Shown in pieces: positions 15,064 through 23,064 of a stretch of 48,181 bases of DNA (within the stretch, counting starts at the first letter, position 1; every line of letters begins with the position of its first letter). A program made the translations under genes and the position numbers. Source of the stretch: SM1-50 sp964467345 (GTDB lineage Archaea; Thermoplasmatota; E2; DHVEG-1); NCBI GenBank assembly GCA_964467345.1, contig CAYXPY010000014.1, positions 1 through 48,181 on the forward strand, given 5' to 3'. The notes below the pieces were generated by a model. It worked only from the letters and a program-made list of their open reading frames with translations, was not told the DNA's origin and did no database searches.

Positions 15064-17297
15064 ATGAAGAAATCAAGTCTGAAAAAAATATGTATTATTA
15101 TTTTAGCAGGACTCTTTCTGAGCACCAGCATCACAACTTACTCAATCGCACAGATCTCTGAAAAAAGCACACCCGCAGGACAACCATTGTTCACAAAAGA
15201 AACAGTCATGGTGGGAATGAGAGACGGAATCCATCTCGCAACCGACGTATACCTTCCTGATGGGGGCTCCCCACCCCATGGTGCCATCCTCATTCGAACC
15301 CCCTACAACAAAAATGGCACAGGGATGGGGGATTGGGCCAACAAAGGCTGGCCATCAATCGTCCAGGACACCCGCGGACGGTTCCAATCACAAGGACTCG
15401 ATACCATGTTCCGCGATGATCACACCGACGGCTACGACACATTGGCCTGGATAGCAGAACAAAACTGGTCCAATGGAAAGGTTGCGACCATCGGAGGGTC
15501 TGCAACAGGGATAGTTCAATACCTCATGGCGGGAACAAACCCCTCCGCCCTCACCTGCCAATATATCGGTGCTGCAACACCAAATCTCTATACCACCATC
15601 TACCCAGGGGGACAATTCAGAAAACACATGGTAGAATCCTGGCTGGAGAATCAAGGGAGCTCCTATGTCCTGCCTGAAATCTGGGCTCATGAGAATTATA
15701 CCATGGATTTCTGGACCAATGTATCCCTTGAAGACAACTGGCAGGACGTCAATGTCCCAGCTTTCCACCTCGGCGGCTGGTATGATTGTTTCTGCCAAGG
15801 ATTACTAGATGGATTCATGGGATATCAATATCAAAGCGGACCAGGTGCCCTAGGGAAATCCAAGCTTGTCGTCGGACCCTGGACCCATACGTTCTTCGGG
15901 GAACGACTGCAAGGAGAACTCCTCTACCCAGAAAACGCAAAGGATACGTTTACCGCGCAGTACTGGGATGAAATCCTTGACCAATACATCTTAGAGACAT
16001 CAAACGATTTTGAAAACCGACCGACCGTGGTCTACTATGTGATGGGTGATGTCACAGATCCTTCTGCACGGGGCAATTTCTGGCGCTATGCAGACGCATG
16101 GCCTCCGATACATGAAGATGATGCATGGTATCTTCAGGAAAACCAGATGCTGAGCATCTCCACACCTGGTTCGTTTGCCCCATTGACCTACACCTATAAC
16201 CCAAACAATCCTGTTCCAACAAGAGGAGGCACCAACCTCTACCCTCTGCCACCGACGCTTGCTGGTCCCTATGACCAACGACCTGTGGAAAACAGAGCAG
16301 ATGTCCTTCTCTTCACCAGTGATGTCCTCAATGAACCCTACGAGGCGACAGGGCGAATAAAAGCAAAGCTCTATGTTTCTTCAAACTGCCCAGACACTGA
16401 TTTTACCGTCAAACTCACTGATGTATATCCCGATGGACGCTCTATGCTTATCTGTGATGGGATACTTCGGATGAGAAACAGAAACGGTTGTGACCACTGG
16501 GAGTTCATGACCCCTGGGGAGATCTATGAAATCGAAGTTGACCTGTGGAGCACATCATATATCTGGGAAGCTGGTCACCGTATTCGGGTCGCGGTGTCCT
16601 CATCAAACTATCCCCGCTATCTTGCCAACCCGAACACCATGGATGGGATTAATCAGAACACAGGTTATACCCTGGCCCAGAACACCCTGTATTTTGATTC
16701 TGAACATCCCTCCTGCATCCTGCTGCCGCGGTATACGGGGAACTATGCACCGTTCAAACCAAGCATCCAAGGTCCTGCCCGGGGAGAGCCAAACGTTCCT
16801 TATACATTCCACTTCAATACTACCGATAAAGAGAACGAAGACTACGAGCTGTATGTTGAGTGGGGAGATGGAACATCAACAGGCTGGATAGGTCCTTTTC
16901 CTTCAGGCCAAGAGGTGGTAGTAAACCATACATATTCAGTCAAACAACTCTTTTCAATAAAAGCAAAGGCAAAGGACGTAAACGGTGATGAATCGNNNNN
17001 NNNNNNNNNNNNNNNNNNNNNNNNNNNNNNNNNNNNNNNNNNNNNNNNNNNNNNNNNNNNNNNNNNNNNNNNNNNNNNNNNNNNNNNNNNNNNNNCAAAC
17101 AACTCTTTTCAATAAAAGCAAAGGCAAAGGACGTAAACGGTGATGAATCGGAATGGAGCACCCATACCATCAACATCCCTTATTCATCCCCAAGTACCCC
17201 TCCTTTCCTTCTCCGCCTGTTAGAACGATTCCCCCTCCTCTCTCGACTGATTCAAAGACTCTGGAGTCTCTTAGAGAAACTCGCCATCATCAGATAA
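15064..17297 (+). CDS. secreted CocE/NonD-type (X-Pro dipeptidyl-peptidase S15) hydrolase with PKD-like domain, interrupted by an artefactual gap
   Basis: A signal peptide (residues 1-29) is followed by an alpha/beta hydrolase of the CocE/NonD family: nucleophile Ser146 in GGSATG, Asp in GGWYDCF, His in GPWTHTFFG. The jelly-roll PepX-C domain follows (DVLLFTSDVLNEPYEATG...), then a PKD-like domain to DVNGDES. The raw frame hits 100 N, shifts and stops at 17115. Removing 16996-17150 (gap plus second copy of a 55-nt duplicate) restores the frame: ES-EWSTHTINIP, as in sister proteins, then a tail with RFPLLSRLIQRLW, stop at 17297, total about 692 residues. Substrates of the family are esters, amides or peptides; the specific one is unknown. 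Leader GGAGAAGG lies before the ATG. Confidence 0.88.
16941..17150 (+). repeat. 55-nt exact duplication flanking the N gap (scaffolding artefact)
   Basis: Positions 16941-16995 and 17096-17150 are identical over 55 nt, from CAAACAACTC to GGTGATGAATCG. Unmerged contig ends overlapping by an assembler k-mer explain this better than biology. Confidence 0.93.
16996..17095. other. 100-N assembly gap
   Basis: Exactly 100 N, the usual placeholder for a gap of unknown size. The flanking duplication implies the true gap length is zero (overlap). Confidence 0.99.
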
Positions 17298-17427
17298 AGA
17301 CACTCTTTGAATGAAACAAAAGAACTAAACAGATATCCCAAGAGTTGCATTCCAAAAAGAATCATCCGAAAAAAAGTTTTTCAATCAAAAACACTGGTCA
17401 CCTGAGCGGTTCTGCAGATAGACGTCT

Positions 17428-17997
17428 TTATTCTTCTTCCTCCTCCTCTTTTATCCGTATCCGATGTTTCTCCACGAACTCTTTTGCATTCCCCAACCAG
17501 AACTTCATTGAGGATTTCCTTTCGACAAGCCCAGCGGTCGCGATCCGAGCGAAGTCCTTGTCATACGTGATGATGCCTCGCACCTCAGGATGCTCATAGG
17601 CTGCCTGCACCAAAGACAGATCAGCAACTGAGGGTTGCTTTAAGAAGTTGGTTTTGACCTCGGTTAGTTCGCTGGGGATCATGTTCACGGTATAGATGAG
17701 GAACGTCTCTGGTAATTTTTGTTCAAGCACCGAGCCGACCTCTTCGATGATCTGACGGGATGTTGCGATACACAAAGAAGACGACTGCATATCAAGGATC
17801 GCCTGGCAGTATCGCCGACGGCTGCTGCGCGGTTCGAAGGCGTAAATCAAGATATTAGCATCGACCAGGTACACATCATAGGCGATCCTCTCATGAAAGA
17901 AATGTCGATAATTCAACAGCGTACCGCATGCACAGACATTTTTACGGTTTCGCCGGATAAGAATTCTTCGTTTGCAATGAGGACATGTGACCTTCAT
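17428..17997 (-). CDS. PIN-domain nuclease with N-terminal zinc ribbon
   Basis: 189 residues. N-terminal zinc ribbon CPHC (5-8) and CACG (22-25). The PIN domain starts at about 42, with acidic residues Asp46 (YLVDANIL), a Glu in IIEEVG, an Asp in VADLSLVQAA and an Asp in ITYDKDF, so the metal-binding set looks intact. The C-terminus is a run of six glutamates. PIN proteins are RNases; with a zinc ribbon at the other end this resembles Nob1, but the order here is reversed, so a Nob1 role is not claimed. No partner antitoxin is adjacent. A TAAATAAAAG element lies about 28 nt before the start. Confidence 0.85.
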   Translation of the reverse strand: MKVTCPHCKRRILIRRNRKNVCACGTLLNYRHFFHERIAYDVYLVDANILIYAFEPRSSRRRYCQAILDMQSSSLCIATSRQIIEEVGSVLEQKLPETFLIYTVNMIPSELTEVKTNFLKQPSVADLSLVQAAYEHPEVRGIITYDKDFARIATAGLVERKSSMKFWLGNAKEFVEKHRIRIKEEEEEE

Positions 17998-18356
17998 AGC
18001 ACAATAATGTAATCAAGAAGACTTTTATTTACTAATCTATTCAAAATACTCTTTTCACTGGAATAACGGGTGCAGTAAAATGAAAATGAGACGCAATGAC
18101 ATCGATGGCATCCCAAGTCACACCAACTCGGGTCACAAAACATGAACCAAAAGCAAACAGACCTAAAAGGATACAACACATCTCCAAGGAAATGGCATTT
18201 CTAAGAGAGATCTGAACCTTTCAGGGAGAACACATAGCCTGGCAACAATCGCCTCATATCCAACACAAAAACACCAGGAATTTCTCCTTTTTTCCTTTTT
18301 TTCTCAAAAACGAACCAATAAAAATCTATTAAAAGGGGAAAACCATACAAACTCCT
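17998..18356. other. divergent promoter region, no gene seen
   Basis: Holds the promoters of the PIN gene (TATA near 18020-18032) and the AbiEi-like gene (AATCTATTAAAAGG near 18323-18336, about 28 nt before its ATG). Small imperfect hairpins (for example CTGAACCTTTCAG) are present, but nothing that stands out. Confidence 0.5.
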
Positions 18357-19154
18357 ATGAAGGGAGGATTGTCAGATACACAAAAAAGGCTAATCGAATG
18401 GCTTGAGCAAAACAACCGTTGGTTTGTGACAACAGACGAAATCGCAGATTTTCTTTCTATATCAAAGCAAGAGGCACGACGAATGGGATTCACCCTTAGT
18501 CTCAAAAAATGGTTCATCACCCTCAAACAGAACGAATACCTACTCTTACAATCACTTACCAAACACCAACCCCCACGTATCCATCCCCTTGTCATCGGAA
18601 GCCATCTCATCGATCCCTATTACTGTTCGTTTTCCACAGCAGCAGCCTACCATAAGCTTGTCCCGGAAAACACCAAGATGGTGTATATTGTCACTACAAC
18701 CATCCGCAACAATCCTGATATCCACGGTGTTTCCTACCGCTTCATCCATGTCACCCCCCGTAAATTCTTTGGCTACACCCCGGTCAGCATCGATGGCCAA
18801 AAGGTAAACATGGCGGAGAAGGAGAAAATCTTCGTAGACGGCCTTGAAAAGTTCAAATATATGGGCGGTCTTGCCGAAGTCATCAAGCTGTTGAAGAACA
18901 ACATACAGAACCTTGACGTGCAGCGACTCGTCGACTATACCGTCCTTATGGGATCAAGCACGCTTATCCAACGAGTCGGCTATGTCCTGGACCAATTTGA
19001 TGTCACCTTCGACGAGGACTTCCTCCGAAGCTACAGCCTTGGGGTCTTGACATACCTGGACCCCTATAGCACCAGTGATATGAAACCAAGACGAGACGAG
19101 AAATGGAACCTGATGATCAACATCCCAGACTCACTCTTCACAGAAGATTCTTGA
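18357..19154 (+). CDS. AbiEi-like winged-helix regulator (orphan)
   Basis: 265 residues. N-terminal winged helix (TQKRLIEWLEQNNRWFVTTDEIADFL, then SLKKWFITLKQNEYLL), followed by the AbiEi-type domain: YYCSFSTAAAYHKL, the VTTTIRNNPDIHGVSYRFIHV strand region and AEKEKIFVDGLEKFKYMGG. Homologues are antitoxin/transcription regulators of the AbiEi-AbiEii type IV toxin-antitoxin and abortive infection systems. No AbiEii nucleotidyltransferase toxin is next to it: upstream is a PIN gene on the other strand, downstream a convergent RecB-like nuclease 15 nt away. It may act as a free-standing regulator. The transcript appears leaderless. Confidence 0.82.
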   Translation: MKGGLSDTQKRLIEWLEQNNRWFVTTDEIADFLSISKQEARRMGFTLSLKKWFITLKQNEYLLLQSLTKHQPPRIHPLVIGSHLIDPYYCSFSTAAAYHKLVPENTKMVYIVTTTIRNNPDIHGVSYRFIHVTPRKFFGYTPVSIDGQKVNMAEKEKIFVDGLEKFKYMGGLAEVIKLLKNNIQNLDVQRLVDYTVLMGSSTLIQRVGYVLDQFDVTFDEDFLRSYSLGVLTYLDPYSTSDMKPRRDEKWNLMINIPDSLFTEDS

Positions 19155-19169
19155 AAAAAAATTGTTTCC

Positions 19170-20375
19170 TTATGTCTCTTTTTTCTGACTGAGATACAGA
19201 CGTTTTTTCCGTTCGATTTCAACAAATCTCTCGACAGCCTTCAGGATTTTTGCGTCCCAGGTTTTCTCCTCAAGTATTCTCCCCAATGCCGCTGTGTCCA
19301 GCTGACTGACGTCCTCAAGCTTCCCAAACGACCGCAGCGCCTCCTCTAACTCCTCCCGCTGGGGACTGTTCTTGCTTGGAAAACAATATTTCTCGTTTTC
19401 CGAGATCCGGATTTTATTCTTTGATCCGAACACCACCTCGATGTGTTCTTTTTCGGCAAACATTATCAGCGCCTCCTCAAGCTTTTCCAGCTCGGCATCC
19501 CACTGCAGGTTTGCAATCTTCTGCGCGGCTTTGACCTCTGCGTACCGATTCACCAGGGTTACACCGGTATCCTTGAGATACTCGTTCTCAGCCTTATCCT
19601 TTATCATATTCAGATGGGACCATTGCGGGCAACAGGATTGATACTCACACCACTCACAGAGGAACCCGGGGTTTGCCTTGAACTGTTCGTCATGCTCGAT
19701 TCTCTGGATCAATTGAATCGTATCAAGTTTCAGCTGCGCAAGCTCTGCATCGGTCCTGGTAGAATCAATTTCCTTATCGAACTTCAAGAAATGCCAAATC
19801 AACCGTACATGCGTAACGTCCGGGTACTGGTTTTTCACTCCTATCATATACAACGCAAGCTGTCGGTCTGTCCGGATATAATCTGCCAATGGCAGCCGTG
19901 AGTTGGTCTTATAATCATGAATCTCGTAAAACCCATCCTTTACCTCCGTCAACCGATCGATGTACCCTTGCAGCTTGAACTGCCCAGGTTCATCAAGGGT
20001 GATGCGGATTAGCTCCTCCAGGGCGACCGTCTTTCCCTGGTTGAACGGCTGATATCGTACATAATAATCGGAGAGGTACTTCTCTGCCATCCTCAGATAA
20101 TTCTCAGGACTGTACTGGGTGTTGACGATGATGATATCATCATTCCAGTTCTCCTGCCACTGCTGCCGCAACCACACCAGCAGCTCTTCTAACGTATCCT
20201 TTTTTTGATACTGCAGGTCCCGATACAGTTTTTCTAACGCCTCATGGACCCGGATGCCAAGGAACGCCTCGACTGTCTCTTCCTTTTCTGTTTCAATTTT
20301 ATCGATGTATTGGAACTTGAATTTCAGTGGACATTGTTCATAACAACTGAGACGCGAATGCGAATACACCGTCAT
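19170..20375 (-). CDS. PD-(D/E)XK (RecB/Cas4-like) nuclease
   Basis: 401 residues from ATG 20375; an in-frame ATG at 20417 adds 14 residues, but homologues start close to the YSHSRLSCYEQCP segment. The core nuclease motifs are visible: Asp in GYIDRL, then EIHDYKT (Asp and Lys), and the QLALYMIG helix. A first Cys (CYEQC) and a C-terminal cluster (CEWCEYQSCC) suggest a Cas4/AddB-like 4Fe-4S cluster. The C-terminal 130 residues are a helical extension. No cas genes or repeats accompany it, so a DNA repair role is more likely than CRISPR (inference). Confidence 0.88.
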   Translation of the reverse strand: MTVYSHSRLSCYEQCPLKFKFQYIDKIETEKEETVEAFLGIRVHEALEKLYRDLQYQKKDTLEELLVWLRQQWQENWNDDIIIVNTQYSPENYLRMAEKYLSDYYVRYQPFNQGKTVALEELIRITLDEPGQFKLQGYIDRLTEVKDGFYEIHDYKTNSRLPLADYIRTDRQLALYMIGVKNQYPDVTHVRLIWHFLKFDKEIDSTRTDAELAQLKLDTIQLIQRIEHDEQFKANPGFLCEWCEYQSCCPQWSHLNMIKDKAENEYLKDTGVTLVNRYAEVKAAQKIANLQWDAELEKLEEALIMFAEKEHIEVVFGSKNKIRISENEKYCFPSKNSPQREELEEALRSFGKLEDVSQLDTAALGRILEEKTWDAKILKAVERFVEIERKKRLYLSQKKET

Positions 20376-20489
20376 GAGAACGGAAAACAGCTGCTCTGGT
20401 TTAATGGTATCGAGCATCCTTTAGCGCATAGCTACAAAAAGCCTCATGAACGCAGTGGATGCTTACAGAAGAGAGCACTGAAACGATCT

Positions 20490-21641
20490 CTAGAGTGGTT
20501 TGTTTCTCTGTCTGAGCCATTCATAGATCTTCGGATAGACTTCCTCTCGAGCGTTCAACCCGAGATTCAAGTCAAGATGCCCATAATCCGCATGATACCC
20601 CGCCTCCTTGGAGAACTCTAGATACGTCACATCAGTGCTTCCGACATGGTCTTTGACATAGTGCATTTCGGTCTTCGGCGCCATCTTATCTGCCCCCCCA
20701 GCGATAACCAACAGGGGTGAAATGAAACGATGGAGGTTCTGCGTATAACTATACGGGGTGACTATTTTTTTCATCCCCGGGAGCCTCCCAAAAATATCAT
20801 ACATCCAGGGATACCGCGGGTACCGACAAAACGTCATATGTTTAAAGAACAAGGAGAACTGAGAAAGCACCTTTGAGGAGAGGACATCAGAAAGCCCCAC
20901 CCGCAGATACGTCTGCAACACCTCCGGGTCGACATTCTCCAGGTTGACCCCAAGCCCCCTGAAATGAGTGGCGATCTCCCCTGATTTTTCTACAAGCTCC
21001 ATGAGACGGATCGGTATTGACACGTTCCGGGGTGTGATCCGGGTGATGAACTCAAGGAATACACTACTCTTACCGAACACAACCGGGGAACCAATAGTGA
21101 CCACACCCTTGAGGTTTTTCTGACCCTGCTTGGTCTGACCATAGGCATACGCAATCATCCCCCCCATACTCTTTCCAACCCAGAACACCGGTGGCGCACC
21201 CTGTTTCCTGTCCAGGTAGCTTTGCTGCACCCGCTGGATGATTGCAGGAACATCCTTGTCAACATAATCATCCACGCACCAATGGAAACGCTCCGGGTTC
21301 TGCCGAGGATCAAAGGAGGATACCCCTGCCCCTCGGAGCTCTGGGACCCAGACATCAAAGACCGGTCCACCGTCAGACCGTTGTTGTGAGAGAAACCCCG
21401 CAAGACTGTACTGCAGCCATTCCTTTGAGCCGGGCTGCCCAAAATCACAGCTGTTCTTGTTCGCAGCCAGACCATGACATAAGATAACGGGACACCGACC
21501 GACGACCGACCCGCTTGGGTGATAATGGAAAATCCGAAGGTTCCACCTATCGATGGTCCGTGCAAAAACAATCTCCTGTTGGATCTGCATCTGTCCCATA
21601 AGTTCCCTAGAACAAATCCCCGTTGAAAAACTCTCCTGCAT
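20490..21641 (-). CDS. alpha/beta hydrolase, lipase-like
   Basis: 383 residues, no signal peptide. ILCHGLAANKNSCDF forms the oxyanion loop region, GKSMGG the nucleophile elbow (Ser at about 167), AGGADKMAP the acid and YGHLDLNLG the His. The WVPELRGAGVSS segment is typical of lipases and polyhydroxyalkanoate-type hydrolases. Several ATGs lie close together at the N-terminus (MQES..., MGQMQIQQ...), so the start could be up to 17 residues further in. Cytosolic, substrate unknown. Confidence 0.86.
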   Translation of the reverse strand: MQESFSTGICSRELMGQMQIQQEIVFARTIDRWNLRIFHYHPSGSVVGRCPVILCHGLAANKNSCDFGQPGSKEWLQYSLAGFLSQQRSDGGPVFDVWVPELRGAGVSSFDPRQNPERFHWCVDDYVDKDVPAIIQRVQQSYLDRKQGAPPVFWVGKSMGGMIAYAYGQTKQGQKNLKGVVTIGSPVVFGKSSVFLEFITRITPRNVSIPIRLMELVEKSGEIATHFRGLGVNLENVDPEVLQTYLRVGLSDVLSSKVLSQFSLFFKHMTFCRYPRYPWMYDIFGRLPGMKKIVTPYSYTQNLHRFISPLLVIAGGADKMAPKTEMHYVKDHVGSTDVTYLEFSKEAGYHADYGHLDLNLGLNAREEVYPKIYEWLRQRNKPL

Positions 21642-21692
21642 ATTCCAAAAGTAAACAATGGATTATCATGAAAAAAAAAGATAAGAGGCGCA

Positions 21693-21875
21693 TCAGCGTT
21701 TGTCGTCACAACGGAAGCAGTAATACCGTTCGAAATCATAACTGACTGTTTTTTCACCGTGCATAAACGTCTTTCCACAGCCTGCACAATTCAATGCAGG
21801 TCGTTTCTGAATGTCTTTTGATTTTTGTTGCATCTCCCTCGCCATCCAAACTGGTTCTCGGTTGAAGTTCAGCAT
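21693..21875 (-). CDS. small zinc-ribbon protein
   Basis: 60 residues. Two Cys pairs, CAGC and CFRC, separated by 20 residues, form a zinc ribbon; the N-terminal 25 residues are basic and polar. A TATA (GAATATATACGG) lies 27 nt before the ATG, giving a leaderless transcript. Role unknown; such proteins often bind nucleic acid. It lies 97 nt downstream of small RNA copy C on the same strand. Confidence 0.75.
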   Translation of the reverse strand: MLNFNREPVWMAREMQQKSKDIQKRPALNCAGCGKTFMHGEKTVSYDFERYYCFRCDDKR

Positions 21876-21971
21876 GTATGGACATCCCGTATATATTCCT
21901 TTTCATTGAGCTGGTACGACAACCTAACACAATGACGTTAAGATAAAAACCACGTTGAAGTGGAAAAGGAA

Positions 21972-22034
21972 GGGTCTGGGCTACAAGTCTGGGAGGAAAG
22001 AATGCAAAAAAAGACATTCTAAGAGCCCAAACCC
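21972..22034 (-). ncRNA. structured small RNA, CCTCCCAG family, copy C
   Basis: A 63-nt core on the minus strand. An 11-bp outer stem joins GGGTTTGGGCT to AGCCCAGACCC, with one U-G pair; on the plus strand this would be an A-C mismatch, so the minus strand is the transcribed one. Inner hairpin AGAATG/CATTCT with a T-rich loop, then CTTTCCTCCCAGAC as in copies A and B. A TATA-like CATTTATTTATC lies about 25 nt upstream, and CTTCCTTTTCC follows the stem. The core is shorter than in A and B because the junction segments are shorter. Confidence 0.72.
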
Positions 22035-22232
22035 ATATATTAATATAAAAATCAGATAAATAAATGTATCCCTATCATTCACCAATGGAAAAAATCCTTT
22101 TTTCAATGGGTTTTTGATGTATATGTTCATAAAAAATCGATTATTTCAGGAATCTTTTTCAAAAAATCTACCTGAAAAAAAGCAACACGCACTTTTTACC
22201 AGCAGTCGTCTGCGAGGCACTGTAGAGATCCA

Positions 22233-22367
22233 TCACCAGTCAAGAGGACCCCAGTTTCTGCTGTTACATTTCGGACATACATATGTCGTATGCCCTTTCT
22301 CAGTCTCGATTTTCACAGGTGCGATGAATTTTGTTTCACACTTTTTGCATTTGTAGAAGTTTACCAT
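22233..22367 (-). CDS. small zinc-ribbon protein, 44 residues
   Basis: Starts MVNFYKCKKCETKF at ATG 22367; the longer frame to 22493 would add an unlikely hydrophobic prefix. CKKC and CPKC, 20 residues apart, form a compact zinc ribbon ending SRNWGPLDW. A GGTTTTTTAAG element lies about 30 nt upstream. Function unknown, but the pattern is typical of small archaeal zinc-ribbon proteins. Confidence 0.75.
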   Translation of the reverse strand: MVNFYKCKKCETKFIAPVKIETEKGHTTYVCPKCNSRNWGPLDW

Positions 22368-22508
22368 TTTACAAAGAAAGAACGGTTCTGACTTAAAAAA
22401 CCTTTTTTTCCTGCTCCCCCAAAAAACAACAAAGACCAAACATCCTACAAACCAATAGTTTTTTACACAGAACGTTATCTCATACAACACCAATACGAGT
22501 CCGTCATT

Positions 22509-23036
22509 ATGTCAGAAAAAACCAATAAATCTCCAGAGGGTCATACCAAGGATATCGACGAAAGCAGGGAGACGAAGATCCTTAACCTCATCTGCAACAT
22601 CTCTCTGCTCCTCATGATACTGGTTACCGATGCGTTTTCCGAGATGTTTACGAACATCTCAAAGGAGTTCATCACCTCTCTAAGCAATAGCATCAGCGGC
22701 ACACAGGGAGACACACAGAACCTTGACGAATTGCAGAAACAATTCCCCGACCAGCTCAGAAAAGAACTCCTCACTATGAAACAAGACCTCGCAAAACAAA
22801 TCCAGGAAAAACGAAAAACACTTGAACCCTTGCTAGCCGATAAGCGGTTTGACAACGGCATTATCCTTGCCGAACACAGCACCATTCATCTCCCGAGACT
22901 AACCAAAGACCTTGATGAAGCTACTCTTCTGGGGTATCTGGCCTTGTTGCAGACAAACGACCCAGAGTTTTCTGAGATGTTCCAACAGCTCCTAGAATGG
23001 ATGAACAGCCTTCCCCAAATGCACAAGAAAGAATAA
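22509..23036 (+). CDS. hypothetical helical protein
   Basis: 175 residues. A polar N-terminus, one hydrophobic segment (ILNLICNISLLLMILVTDAF, about 24-43), then a long charged helical part with coiled-coil character (DELQKQFPDQLRKELLTMKQDLAKQIQEKRKTLEPLL). No recognised domain. May be a single-pass membrane or gas-phase-exposed coil protein of unknown role; its 3' end converges on the C25 gene with 28 nt between. Confidence 0.7.
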   Translation: MSEKTNKSPEGHTKDIDESRETKILNLICNISLLLMILVTDAFSEMFTNISKEFITSLSNSISGTQGDTQNLDELQKQFPDQLRKELLTMKQDLAKQIQEKRKTLEPLLADKRFDNGIILAEHSTIHLPRLTKDLDEATLLGYLALLQTNDPEFSEMFQQLLEWMNSLPQMHKKE

Positions 23037-23064
23037 AAAGAAAAAAAAAGGAAAAAGAGGGGAT

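Noticed and set aside
16941..17150. Transposon target-site or genuine duplication around the gap
   Set aside because: A 55-nt exact overlap abutting exactly 100 N is the signature of unmerged contig ends.
19170..20417. Cas4 and a CRISPR locus
   Set aside because: The nuclease is Cas4/RecB-like, but no repeats, spacers or other cas genes are visible in the window.
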